The notes: generated from the letters alone by a model not told the origin. Counted from the stretch's first letter, positions 28,808 through 37,157 are shown. The stretch is 64,000 nucleotides of DNA from JACVRW01 sp963812415 (GCA_963812415.1 CAWEVH010000002.1:186001-250000), one strand, 5' to 3'. A program made the numbers and translations.

Positions 28808-30118
28808 ATGGCGTGCGTGGCAGGCCCGCGCGACCGGATCTCCCACCCCGCCCTGCGCCTGGCGCTGCTGCCGGTCGCGGTGATCGCCTCCGGCATCGTG
28901 CTCGCCCTCGTGCTGCCGGAGCTCGATCGCGAGGTCGGGATCGACCTCGGGATCGAGCCGGATCCCAACAGCGCCCGGGCCGCGCTGTCCGCCATGGCCA
29001 GCGGCATGATCGCGTTCACGGGGTTCGTGTTCTCGTCGGTCGTGCTGGTCGTCCAGTTCGGCTCGACCGCCTTCTCGCCCCGGCTCCTGCGCGTCCTGCG
29101 GGACGACACGGTCCCGCGGCTCGCCCTCGGCGTGTTCACGGCGACGTTCCTGTACGCGCTCGTGCTCACGCAGCGCATCGACGACAGCTCGACGCCCACG
29201 ATCTCCCTGCTGGCGGCGCTGCTCCTGCTGCTGGCGAGCGTCGCGATGCTCCTGGCGCTGCTCTACCGGCTCACCGAGTCGCTGCGCGCGAGCGCGATCG
29301 TCCGCGAGGTCGGGGACCGCGGCCGCGCCGTGATCGCCGCCACCTATCCCGACGCCTTCAGCGCTCCGGCTCCGGACCGGCTGCCGGTCGAGCCCCCCAC
29401 CACCCCGATCCAGGTGATCCAGCACGAGGGGCAGCCCGGCTACATCGTGAGCGTCGACCGCGAGGCCGTGGCGGAGCTCGCCCGGCAAGCCGACGCCCAG
29501 GTCGTGCTCGCCACCTCGGTGGGCGATCACCTGCACCGCGGCCGCGCGCTGTTCGAGGTGTTCGGGGAGACGCCGATCGACGAGGCCGCACTGCGCGCGA
29601 CCGTGCCGCTGGGCGACGAGCGCACCGTCGAGCTCGATCCCCCGTTCGCGCTCCGGCTGCTCGTGGACGTGGCGAACAAGGCGCTCTCGCCCGCGATCAA
29701 CGACCCGACGACGGCCGTGCAGGCGATCGACCAGCTCGAGAGCCTGCTGCGGCGGCTCGCCGACCGCCGGCTCGGCATCGGCGTCGTGACCGACGGCGAG
29801 GGCGCCCCGCGCTTCGTCTACCCGACGCCGCTCTGGGAGGACTACCTGTCGCTGGCGGTCGACGAGATCCGCCGCTTCGGCACGGGCTCTTTCCAGATCT
29901 GCCGGCGCCTGCGGGCGCTGCTCGAGGATCTCCACGACGAGGTGCCCGAGGAGCGCCGGCCGGCGATCGAGGACCGCCTGCGCCGGCTCGAGGAGGACGT
30001 CGAGCGGAGCTTCCCCGACCCCGATGACCGCGAGGAGGCGCTCACTCCCGACCGGCAGGGCATCGGCTCGCCGGCCCCGATGCGCCGCGGGCTGATCGGC
30101 CGCGACCCCCGACCGTGA
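28808..30118 (+). CDS. DUF2254 membrane protein
   Basis: The 436-residue protein belongs to DUF2254. There are four membrane helices in the first half (about residues 18-40, 62-84, 103-122, 131-152), including the motif GMIAFTGFVFSSVVLVVQFGSTAFSPRLL. A soluble domain follows with VANKALSPAINDPTTAVQAIDQLESLL, the family hallmark. Function is unknown; it may be a transport- or stress-linked membrane protein. The ATG at 28808 and a GTG at 28817 are both possible. It overlaps the ZIP-like gene by four bases (GTGA). Confidence 0.85.
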   Translation: MACVAGPRDRISHPALRLALLPVAVIASGIVLALVLPELDREVGIDLGIEPDPNSARAALSAMASGMIAFTGFVFSSVVLVVQFGSTAFSPRLLRVLRDDTVPRLALGVFTATFLYALVLTQRIDDSSTPTISLLAALLLLLASVAMLLALLYRLTESLRASAIVREVGDRGRAVIAATYPDAFSAPAPDRLPVEPPTTPIQVIQHEGQPGYIVSVDREAVAELARQADAQVVLATSVGDHLHRGRALFEVFGETPIDEAALRATVPLGDERTVELDPPFALRLLVDVANKALSPAINDPTTAVQAIDQLESLLRRLADRRLGIGVVTDGEGAPRFVYPTPLWEDYLSLAVDEIRRFGTGSFQICRRLRALLEDLHDEVPEERRPAIEDRLRRLEEDVERSFPDPDDREEALTPDRQGIGSPAPMRRGLIGRDPRP

Positions 30119-30813
30119 TCGAGGCGCTCGGCTGGGGCGCCCTGGGCGCCTCGTCGCTCCTGCTCGGCGCGCTCGTGGGCGTTGCGCGCCCCTGGCCGCC
30201 GCGCGTCGTGGGGCTCGTGCTGGGCTTCGGCGCCGGTGCGCTGATCAGCGCGGTCTCGTTCGAGCTCGCCGAGGAGGGCCTGCGAGTGGCGAGCGCCGGC
30301 GCCGTGGCCATCGGACTCGCGCTCGGCGCGCTCACCTACTACCTGGCGGACGGCCTGATCGAGCGGCGCGCGGGCGGCTCCGAGGCCGGCTCGGCCCTGG
30401 CGCTCGGCGCCTTTCTCGACGGGATCCCGGAGCAACTGGTGCTGGGACTCGGCATCGCCATCGGCGACGGGGTGAGCGCCGGTCTCCTGGCGGCGATCTT
30501 CGTGTCCAACCTGCCCGAGGCGATCGGCTCGGCGACCGCGATGCGCGCGGCCGGTGTCGCCCGCGCGAGCATCATGCGCCTCTGGCTCGGCGTCGCGGCC
30601 GTCTGCACCGTGGCCTCCGTGGTCGGCTTCGCGGTCGCCGACAGCGTCTCCGACCAGCTCCAGGGCGGCGCCAACGGCTTCGCCGCCGGGGCGCTGATCG
30701 TGATGCTGGTCGACTCGATGATCCCGGACGCCACCCGTCAGGCGGGCCGGACGACCGGGCTCGTGACCACGCTCGGCTTCGCAGTCGGCGCGGGCCTCTC
30801 GGCGGCGAGCTGA
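30115..30813 (+). CDS. ZIP-like metal transporter homologue with altered motif
   Basis: The 232-residue protein has seven or eight hydrophobic helices arranged like ZIP transporters. The two helices that normally carry HNxPEG and HxxPE-type metal ligands read LDGIPEQLVLGLGI and VSNLPEAIGSATAMR. The prolines and glutamates are kept and the histidines are absent. Metal specificity, or even metal transport, is therefore doubtful. It overlaps DUF2254 by four bases, so the two form an operon. Confidence 0.7.
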   Translation: MIEALGWGALGASSLLLGALVGVARPWPPRVVGLVLGFGAGALISAVSFELAEEGLRVASAGAVAIGLALGALTYYLADGLIERRAGGSEAGSALALGAFLDGIPEQLVLGLGIAIGDGVSAGLLAAIFVSNLPEAIGSATAMRAAGVARASIMRLWLGVAAVCTVASVVGFAVADSVSDQLQGGANGFAAGALIVMLVDSMIPDATRQAGRTTGLVTTLGFAVGAGLSAAS

Positions 30814-30820
30814 CGAGCGC

Positions 30821-31340
30821 TCAGCCCGCTCCGGCGCGCCGCTCGTCCTCCTCGATCGCCTGCGACATCGCCACCAGCTTGGGCTCGACGGACGCGATCG
30901 TGTCCGGGGTCAGGAAGCCCTCTCCGATCATCCGGCCGCCGGCGTCCTTGACGGCCTTCCGGAAGCCGCGCGCCCAGACGTGCTCGATCAGGAGCAGGCC
31001 GGCCGAGCCGCCCGGCTCGAGCCCCGCGGCCATCTCCGCGATCTCCGCCTTCGTGAAGCCGAACGAATGCTCCTCGGCCGCGGGGGCGCCCGGGCCCGAC
31101 TCGTCGTCCACCTGGATCCCGAGCAGTGCGCCCACGATCTCGCCCGTGCTCTCCGTCCCGCTGGTGCTCGAGCACCACGATCTCGTCCGAGTCCGTGTCC
31201 TTGGCGATGAACAGGAGGTCGAGGATGCGGATCGTCCGCTCCTTCTCGAGCTTGGCGAGCTCGTCGACGATCCTGCCCTCGAAGTTCGCCTCGGGCTCGA
31301 AGCCGATGCTCATCAGCTGCACGGGGCCGATCTCGGCCAT
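30821..31340 (-). CDS. DUF6325-type small protein, with one frameshift
   Basis: AGGAG lies five bases before the ATG at 31340. The protein starts MAEIGPVQLMSIGFEPEANFEGRIVDELAKLE and reads through IRILDLLFIAKDTDSDEIVVLEHQ. Skipping one extra base near 31152 continues with STGEIVGALLGIQVDDESG and the helix-rich end (LLLIEHVWARGFRKAVKDAGG). Corrected length is 172 residues. The family fold is a duplicated ferredoxin-like domain related to DUF1269; function unknown. It is 16 bp downstream of the SHOCT gene on the same strand. Without correction the second half alone would be taken as a 104-residue protein. Confidence 0.75.
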
Positions 31341-31356
31341 TCGCTCTCCTCTCGTC

Positions 31357-32605
31357 CTATGGACTCGCACCGCCCGCCAGGAGCGCCGCCTTCTCGCGTT
31401 CGAACTCGGCCTGGTCGAGCACGCCACGCTCGCGCAGGTCGGCGAGCCGCTCGAGCTCGCTCGCCCGGCCGCCGCCGCCCCGGCCGGGCAGCCGCAGCGA
31501 GGGCCGCCGTGGCGGCGGCTGGTCGGGGAACTCCTCCACGGTGCGCCGGCGCAGCCACTCGAGCCACGCGAACGCGAGGACCGTGAAGATGAGGATCGTC
31601 CAGAAGCGCTGGGTCCAGGGCACGGGCCCCCAGATCACCAGCAGCAGGATTAGCGGCGCCGAGGGCGGCGCGCGTCCAGCCCGGGTGCTCGCGCAGCGCG
31701 TAGGCGGACACCCGGCGGAGCGCGGTAGCCCGCCGGCCTGCCCCCGCCAGCCAGGCACCGGCCATCACGAACAGCCCGAACAGCAGCGTGCCCTGGGCCA
31801 CCTCCCCCAGCAGCGAGGTCGAGATCTCCCAGACGTTGTCGCCGATGGCGCTCGCGTTGGGGGAGTCGGCCAGGGCGTCGACCACCGCGTTCTCGGCCAG
31901 CCGGCGGAAGGCAAAGATCGCGACCCCGGCGAACACGAGACAGCCACCGACGGTCACGACCGTCCGGCGGCGATCCGGCGAGAGCGCGATCGCGCCGGCA
32001 AACGCGAGCACCGCGAGCACGACGAGGACCCAGACGAGCGTCTGGAAGAGGTCGACGGCCTCCTGTGCGGTCTCGAGCTCGTCGGGCTTCACGACCTGGA
32101 GCGAGGCGACCTCCGGCGGTAGCCGGTCGGCGAGGTCGGACGGCAGCCCGGTGCTGTCGGCGATCTGCTGGAACAGCGTCTTGAGCTCGAGCGCCACGCC
32201 CTGGTCCTGGAGGTTGCCCTCGAGGACGGCGAGGAGCTTGCTGTGGGCCACCTCGTTCGCCGTCTCCCAGGCCTGGAGCGCCGGCGCGCTGCCGAGCAGG
32301 TCGGGCGCGCTGCGCTGAGCGACCTCCTTCAGGCCGGCCGCGGCGGGGCCTGCCAGGGGCTGGAGCTGCGTCGGGAGCGCATCCTCGATCCGGGTCTGCA
32401 CCTCCGCGCTCTGGAAGAGCTCGTTGACGATGAACGTCCCGAGCGCCGTGCGGATCTCCTCGTCCTCGAGCAGCTCGCTGCTGGTGTTGACCCAGTTGTC
32501 CGTGTCGAGCGCCTGGCGCTTGGCCCAGAGGCTGAAACCCGCCGCCACCCAGAGCAGGGTGGCGAGGACCAGCAGCGCGGCGACGCCTATGCGACGGGAC
32601 TTCAT
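31357..32605 (-). CDS. SHOCT-domain membrane protein, with one frameshift
   Basis: The protein starts MKSRRIGVAALLVLATLLWVAAG (signal anchor) and has a long extracytoplasmic helical region, followed by two membrane segments near residues 205-265 and another near 285-300. Skipping one extra base near 31665 joins EHPGWT to APPSAPLILLLVIWGPV. The protein then continues through TQRFWTILIFTVLAFAWLEWL and ends with a SHOCT domain (ELERLADLRERGVLDQAEFEREKAALL). Corrected length is 415 residues. SHOCT domains are short helix hairpins thought to mediate oligomerisation. The upstream region carries palindrome site 2. Confidence 0.78.
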
Positions 32606-32642
32606 GATTCGCGATTCTGCGACCGTCCGGGGTGAGAGGCAA

Positions 32643-32659
32643 TCACCCGGCTCGGGTGA
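32643..32659. promoter_or_regulatory. Palindrome TCACCC-N5-GGGTGA, site 2, with flanking half-sites
   Basis: TCACCC (32643-32648) and GGGTGA (32654-32659) are separated by GGCTC, and one more A/T pair extends each side. Extra half-sites lie at 32630-32635 (GGGTGA) and 32695-32700 (TCACCC). The site lies 37 bp upstream of the leftward SHOCT gene and 55 bp upstream of the rightward DUF1269 gene. Confidence 0.62.
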
Positions 32660-32714
32660 TGCGTGCCTCGGACGGAGTCGCCAGCATGGCGGTCTCACCC
32701 GACAAGGAGGCAAT

Positions 32715-33218
32715 GTGGCAAACCTCGTAGCGATCGCATACGACGACCTCGACCAGGCCAAGCAGGTGATGAGCACGGTCGGGGATCTGGTGAAGGAGCA
32801 CTCGCTCACCCTCGAGGACGCGGTGATCGTCGAGCACCGGCCCGGCGGCAAGATGAAGCTGCACCAGCCCTCGCTCGCCGGCGTGGGCGCGGCCAGCGGC
32901 GCGCTCTGGGGCGGCCTGATCGGCCTGATCTTCCTGATGCCGCTGTTCGGCATGGCGATCGGCGCGGCCGCCGGCGGCGCCGCGGGCGCGATGAGCGACT
33001 ACGGCGTCGACGACAACTTCATGAAGGAGCTCGGGACCAAGATGCCCGAGGGCGGCGCGGCGGTGTTCGTGCTGGTGCAGGAGGCCACGCGCGACAAGGT
33101 CGTGCCGGAGATCGCCAAGTACGGCGGCCACGTGATCCAGAGCTCGCTCTCGAACGAGCAGGAGGCCGCGCTCCAGGAGGCGCTCGACAACCGCGGCGCC
33201 GCGCCGGCCGCGTCGTAG
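32715..33218 (+). CDS. DUF1269 membrane-associated protein
   Basis: The 167-residue protein (MANLVAIAYDDLDQAKQVMSTV) has the DUF1269 layout: a ferredoxin-like half, a glycine- and alanine-rich hydrophobic hairpin at about residues 56-92 (LIGLIFLMPLFGMAIGAAAGG), and a second ferredoxin-like half. AAGGAGG at 32704-32710 precedes the GTG at 32715. An ATG at 32713 in another frame stops after five codons, so the GTG is the real start. Family members occur near stress genes; the function is unknown. Confidence 0.85.
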   Translation: MANLVAIAYDDLDQAKQVMSTVGDLVKEHSLTLEDAVIVEHRPGGKMKLHQPSLAGVGAASGALWGGLIGLIFLMPLFGMAIGAAAGGAAGAMSDYGVDDNFMKELGTKMPEGGAAVFVLVQEATRDKVVPEIAKYGGHVIQSSLSNEQEAALQEALDNRGAAPAAS

Positions 33219-33231
33219 ACCGACGGACCGT

Positions 33232-33972
33232 CTGACCTACGTCGGGCACGCCACCGCGCTCATCGAGCTCGGTGGCGTGCGCCTGCTCACGGATCCGATC
33301 CTGCGGGACCGCCTCCTGCACCTGAGGCGGCGCTCGCTGTCACCGGCGCCGGCGGTCAGCGAGGACCTCGCGGCGGTCCTGATCTCCCACCTGCACCTCG
33401 ACCACCTCGACCGGCCCTCGCTTCGCAAGCTCGACCCCGGGCTGCGGCTGATCGTCCCGCGCGGCGGCGGCGGGATGCTCCGCAAGGCGGGCTTCGCCCG
33501 CGTGGAGGAGCTCGCCCCGGGCGAGTCGGCCTGGGTCGAGGACGTGGAGGTGGTCGCCACGCCGGCGGTCCACGACGGAGGCCGGCGTCCGTTCGGCGGG
33601 CCGCGCGTGGAACCGCTCGGCTTCGTCCTCCGGCGCGGCCGCTCGGTCTACTTCGCGGGCGACACCGACCTGTTCGAGGGGATGGCCGAGCTCGAGCCGG
33701 ACCTCGACGTCGCGCTGCTGCCGGTCTGGGGCTGGGGGCCGAAGCTGGGGCCGGGCCACCTCGATCCGGAGCGCGCCGCCCGCGCCGCGGCCATGCTCAG
33801 CCCGCGGCTGGCGGTCCCGATCCACTGGGGCACGTTCTACCCGCGCATCCTGCGACCGCGCGGCCGCCTGACGGACCCGCCGCACGAGTTCGCCGCCCGC
33901 GCGGCCGAGTGGGCGCCCACGGTGGAGGTACGCGTGCTCGAACCGGGCGAATCGCTCAGACTGGGTGCATGA
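33232..33972 (+). CDS. MBL-fold hydrolase (UlaG-like), start unclear
   Basis: The protein has the MBL metal motif SHLHLDHLD, followed by VYFAGDTDLF and PIHWGTFYP, typical of UlaG-like or YtnP-like hydrolases. Homologous sequence clearly begins at LTYVGHATALIELGGVRLLTDP (codon CTG at 33232), but no ATG, GTG or TTG lies in frame just before it. Either CTG is used, or one base is wrong here. The first canonical start would be the GTG at 33277, which would remove the first beta-strands. Substrate unknown. It overlaps the next gene as ATGA. Confidence 0.75.
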   Translation: MTYVGHATALIELGGVRLLTDPILRDRLLHLRRRSLSPAPAVSEDLAAVLISHLHLDHLDRPSLRKLDPGLRLIVPRGGGGMLRKAGFARVEELAPGESAWVEDVEVVATPAVHDGGRRPFGGPRVEPLGFVLRRGRSVYFAGDTDLFEGMAELEPDLDVALLPVWGWGPKLGPGHLDPERAARAAAMLSPRLAVPIHWGTFYPRILRPRGRLTDPPHEFAARAAEWAPTVEVRVLEPGESLRLGA

Positions 33973-34451
33973 GCTTCGCCCGGCTGGTCCCCCGCGGCGG
34001 CAACCTCGCGGGCAGCCTCTACGGGCTGATCCTCGTGACGTCGGTGATCGTCACGCTCGGCGGCAAGGAGATCGAGCTCCTGGCGGTGGCGCTCGTGGTC
34101 ACCTCGGCCGTGTTCGCGCTCGCGCATGCCTGGGCCCATGCGCTCGACGAGGCAGCCACGGAGCACCACGCTGTCGACCGGCACGGCTTCAGGCGGTCGC
34201 TCACCCACGAATGGCCGATCGTCACGGCGGCGCTCCCCTCGGCGGTCCTGGTCGCGCTGGCCGCGCTGGGCCTCTACTCGACCGACACGGCGCTCTGGGT
34301 CGCGCTCGGCGTGAACATCGTGCTGCTGTTCGTGTGGGGCGCGGGCCTCCGCGAGCTCTCCGGCGGAACGCTCGCCCAGATGCTTGGCGCGGGTGCATCG
34401 ACGGCGGCGCTCGGCCTCATCCTGGTCCTGCTCAAGGTGCTGGTGCACTGA
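33969..34451 (+). CDS. Four-span membrane protein
   Basis: The 160-residue protein starts at an ATG overlapping the MBL stop. It has hydrophobic segments at about residues 17-35, 38-58, 83-103 and 109-157, and a polar histidine-rich loop between the second and third (AHAWAHALDEAATEHHAVDRHGF). Similar proteins are annotated only as hypothetical. Its last 20 bases overlap the convergent RDD gene. Confidence 0.68.
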   Translation: MSFARLVPRGGNLAGSLYGLILVTSVIVTLGGKEIELLAVALVVTSAVFALAHAWAHALDEAATEHHAVDRHGFRRSLTHEWPIVTAALPSAVLVALAALGLYSTDTALWVALGVNIVLLFVWGAGLRELSGGTLAQMLGAGASTAALGLILVLLKVLVH

Positions 34452-34969
34452 CGCCCGGCGGCTCGTCGGCCGCGGCCACCACGACCGTGCCCGCGAGCAT
34501 GTCCTGAAGGCCGCGCCGGCGGTCGTCCACGAGGATCGTGAGGAAGCCCGCGAACAGGGGAAGGGCCGCGAGCACGAGGGCGCCCAGACGGAAGAGCGCG
34601 CGCGCCGGCCGGAGGGCGCCACCGCCGTCGGCCATGCACGACGCGAATCCGCATCACCCGGTTGCCGGGCGTCTGGCCGGTCGAGGACCAGAACGTGACG
34701 AAGTAGGCGGCGCTCCAGAGCACGTAGGCGACCCCGGCGCAGGCCGCCGCCACCGCGTCGAACTCGTCCGGGAGCTGCAGGACCGACACGGCGAGCGCCA
34801 GCGCCGCGCCCACCACGAGCGCGACGAAGTTCACCAGCGCGGCGTCGAGGGTGAACGCGATCGCCCTCGTGACGAGACCCTCGTAGACGGGCTCGGCGGC
34901 GAGCGCCGGCTCGGGCTCCGCCGCCGCCCTGGCGGACACGGCGATCGGCGCTCGCGCGACGTGGCTCAC
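34432..34969 (-). CDS. RDD-family membrane protein, with one frameshift
   Basis: The frame begins at the GTG at 34969, overlapping the stop of the upstream gene. It reads through the RDD motif region VTRAIAFTLDAALVNFV (R-x-x-A-x-x-x-D), then two helices and TPGNRVMRIRVV. Near 34634 one extra base must be skipped to reach ADGGGALRPARALFRLGALVLAALPLFAGF and the ending DDRRRGLQDMLAGTVVV, the family's C-terminal D-x-x-R-x-x-x-D element. Corrected length is about 178 residues. RDD proteins are three-helix membrane proteins, some linked to ion exchange; the function here is unknown. Confidence 0.78.
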
Positions 34970-35520
34970 GACGAGCCGGCCGCCTGGCGGCGACGCAGCG
35001 CGCGGCGCACCTTCGCCTCGATCCACGCGTCCGCGCTGCGCGAGCGGGCGCGCACGCCGCCGGCCACCTCGTCGGCGAAGCCGAGGCTCTGCTGCGCGAT
35101 CGCCTCGGTCACGGCCGGGCTGTGAGCTATCTCCTCCACCACGACCCAGAGCTCGTCGCTGGCGAGCACGAGCGCGGCCGCCTGCTCGACGACCGCGTCG
35201 TCCAGCACCCGCTCGACGACGCCGTGATCCGCGAGGCCGCGGGCCACCGCCTCGACGAGCGGGCCCTCGAGCGCCGTGTCGACCGCGCGCCGCGCCAGCG
35301 CGCTCGCCAGCACGCGGTCGAGCGCCTCCTCCGTCACGCGCGACGCGAGCGCGGCGTCCACCGCCGCGAGCGTGGCGACGCTCAGACGCTCGAGCGCGGC
35401 GGCGCGGGCCGCCCGCTCCGCGCGCCCCGCGAGGGTTGCGGCCTGCACGACCGGCCGCAGGGCCACGCCACCGAGCGCGCCGGCGGCCCGGGCGCCGAGT
35501 CGAAGAGGCGAGTCCGCCAT
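34966..35520 (-). CDS. Helical hypothetical protein upstream of the RDD gene
   Basis: The 184-residue protein (MADSPLRLGARAAGALGG) is almost all helix, with an alanine- and valine-rich first third and repeated R/E-V-L-D-x-A-L-A-type heptads. The basic C-terminus is RRALRRRQAAGSS. An N-terminal stretch (about 15-40) could sit in or on the membrane. I see no enzyme motif. It overlaps the RDD gene (GTGA), so they are co-expressed. A start 13 codons earlier is possible. Confidence 0.65.
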   Translation of the reverse strand: MADSPLRLGARAAGALGGVALRPVVQAATLAGRAERAARAAALERLSVATLAAVDAALASRVTEEALDRVLASALARRAVDTALEGPLVEAVARGLADHGVVERVLDDAVVEQAAALVLASDELWVVVEEIAHSPAVTEAIAQQSLGFADEVAGGVRARSRSADAWIEAKVRRALRRRQAAGSS

Positions 35521-35578
35521 CTCAGCCACCACGGTCCCACTAGCGCGCCGAGAGCGCAAGTACGCCAGGGGCCACGGA

Positions 35579-35788
35579 TCAGCGGTCCTCGAGCCGCCGC
35601 ACCTCGAGCAGCTCGAGGCCGAGCGACTGGATCCGGTCGAGCAGGCCGTGTAGCTCCGCCTGGTCGCGCAGCTCGCCTCGCATCACGGTCTCGGCGGGGG
35701 CGACGGTCGCGGTGAAGTCCTCGAAGGCGTCGGTCAGCGAGTCGCTCAGCCGACCCTTGATGCGGATCTCGTACGGCGCCGTAGCCAC
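35579..35788 (-). CDS. Small alpha/beta protein, paralogue 3 of 3
   Basis: The 69-residue protein (MATAPYEIRIKGRLSDSLTDAFEDF ... RIQSLGLELLEVRRLEDR) has the same strand-helix-strand-helix-strand pattern and length as the two small proteins at 23.4-23.8 kb. The final unit matches position by position: L-x-x-L-L-D/A-R-I/L-x-x-L-G-L-E-L. Palindrome site 3 lies 38 bp upstream of its start. Function unknown. Confidence 0.72.
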   Translation of the reverse strand: MATAPYEIRIKGRLSDSLTDAFEDFTATVAPAETVMRGELRDQAELHGLLDRIQSLGLELLEVRRLEDR

Positions 35789-35825
35789 CAGCTCGAAGCT
35801 TGCGGTGCGCCGGGGTGAAGCCGCG

Positions 35826-35842
35826 TCACCCGCCGCGGGTGA
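35826..35842. promoter_or_regulatory. Palindrome TCACCC-N5-GGGTGA, site 3
   Basis: TCACCC (35826-35831) and GGGTGA (35837-35842) flank GCCGC. An extra GGGTGA half-site lies at 35813-35818, 13 bases to the left. The only promoter it can serve is that of the small leftward gene (start 35788), because the neighbouring peptidase gene ends here. Confidence 0.6.
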
Positions 35843-35870
35843 CCTTCGCGGCGGATCGGCGCTCGCTGCG

Positions 35871-37148
35871 TCAGCGCAGGCTGGCGGGGGCGGGCAGCCG
35901 CCCGAGCCGGCGCCGGTAGCCGTCCATCACCGCCTTCGGGAAGTCACCGTGGGTCTGCGTACGCAGACGCGCCACGCGCTCGCGGTGGAACGGGCTCGAG
36001 CGGTTCTCGTTGTGGCCGATCACGTTGCGGGTGGCGATCCGGTGGCGGCCCTGGAGCATCCGCGTGAGCCGCAGCGACGCCGCGAGCTGGCGCGCGTTGC
36101 CCATCACCTGGGCGTCGCTGCGCCCCACGTGCTCGATGCCGATGGCCGTCCAGTTGAGCCCCACGGCGTGCCGGCACATGAGCGAGGCCGGCACGAGCTG
36201 GTACACCGTGCCGTCGCGGTCGATCACGTAGTGCGAGCAGACCCCCGGGAGCTCGCCGAGCTCCGGATCGGGCCGGTTGACCGAGAAGTAGTCGAACACC
36301 GGCTGGAAGCTGTCGGTGACCGTGTAGTGCTGGACGATCACACGCGGGCGTGTGAGCCGGTGGTCGTCGATCCCGTAGTGGCGGCGGGCGTACGCGGCCA
36401 TGTCGGCGCGGCGCTCAGCGCCGTAGGGGATCGGCTTGCTCACCACGCGCGCGGGGGCGATCGCGCGGGCGAGCGAGAGCACGGCGCGGGCGTGCCGGCG
36501 CGAGCCCGCGCCGCCCAGCGGGCCTCCCGGCAGCTCGACCACGAAGGCGCTGTCGTCCGGGCGCTCGCTGTTCTGCCAGGAGACCGCGGTGCCGTGATAG
36601 CGCGGCAGTCGCCTGCGCGGGAGCCCGCTCGCGCGCGAGTAGAGCCGCTCGAGCGCCGGGTCACCGTCGCTCCTCACCACCATCCGCAGCGCCTGGTGAT
36701 ACCAGAGCGTGACCCGCGGGCGCTCGCGCTCGATGAAGCGCTGCATCGCCTGCGTCTCGGGCTCGGAGGCGGGGCCGGGCCCCGACTCGTAGACGCCGTC
36801 CTGCGGGCGCCAGCGGAACGGGAAGTTGCGATTGAGGTCGACGCCGGCGGCGTTGTGGCGCGAGCCGGCCGCCGCGCCGTCCGGATTGGCGTCGCGGACG
36901 AGCCAGAGCGCGGTGCCGCGCGGCGGGCGCGCACGCCGCAGACGCTCGACCACGGCGCGCCCGGCGAGCTCGTTGCCGTGCACGGCGCCCACCACCAGCA
37001 CCTTCACGGGCGCGCGGGGCCTGCCAACCCGCAGCGCCTGTATCGGCCGGCCCTCGCCGGAGCGGCCGATCGTCTCCCAGCGCTCGGCGCTCGCGGCGGG
37101 CGTGCCGCCCGCCGCCGCTGCCAGGAACACCGCCGCCAGCGAAAGCAT
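35871..37148 (-). CDS. Secreted M14 zinc carboxypeptidase fused to an Amidase_2 domain
   Basis: The 425-residue protein starts with a Sec signal peptide (MLSLAAVFLAAAAGGTPAASA, cut near residue 21). The first domain is M14-like: zinc ligands H57 and E60 in GAVHGNE, H151 in LWYHQ, the NPDG and NRNFPF motifs, and catalytic-type E205 in AFVVELPGG. It resembles MpaA-like murein peptide amidases. The second domain (about 265-400) is Amidase_2: H274 (VQHYT), E339 (IGIEH) and H379 (VIGHNENRSSPFH). The two activities would cut the peptide stem and the glycan-peptide amide bond of peptidoglycan. The gene diverges from rnd with 9 bp between the starts. Confidence 0.85.
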   Translation of the reverse strand: MLSLAAVFLAAAAGGTPAASAERWETIGRSGEGRPIQALRVGRPRAPVKVLVVGAVHGNELAGRAVVERLRRARPPRGTALWLVRDANPDGAAAGSRHNAAGVDLNRNFPFRWRPQDGVYESGPGPASEPETQAMQRFIERERPRVTLWYHQALRMVVRSDGDPALERLYSRASGLPRRRLPRYHGTAVSWQNSERPDDSAFVVELPGGPLGGAGSRRHARAVLSLARAIAPARVVSKPIPYGAERRADMAAYARRHYGIDDHRLTRPRVIVQHYTVTDSFQPVFDYFSVNRPDPELGELPGVCSHYVIDRDGTVYQLVPASLMCRHAVGLNWTAIGIEHVGRSDAQVMGNARQLAASLRLTRMLQGRHRIATRNVIGHNENRSSPFHRERVARLRTQTHGDFPKAVMDGYRRRLGRLPAPASLR

Positions 37149-37157
37149 GCCCTGAGT

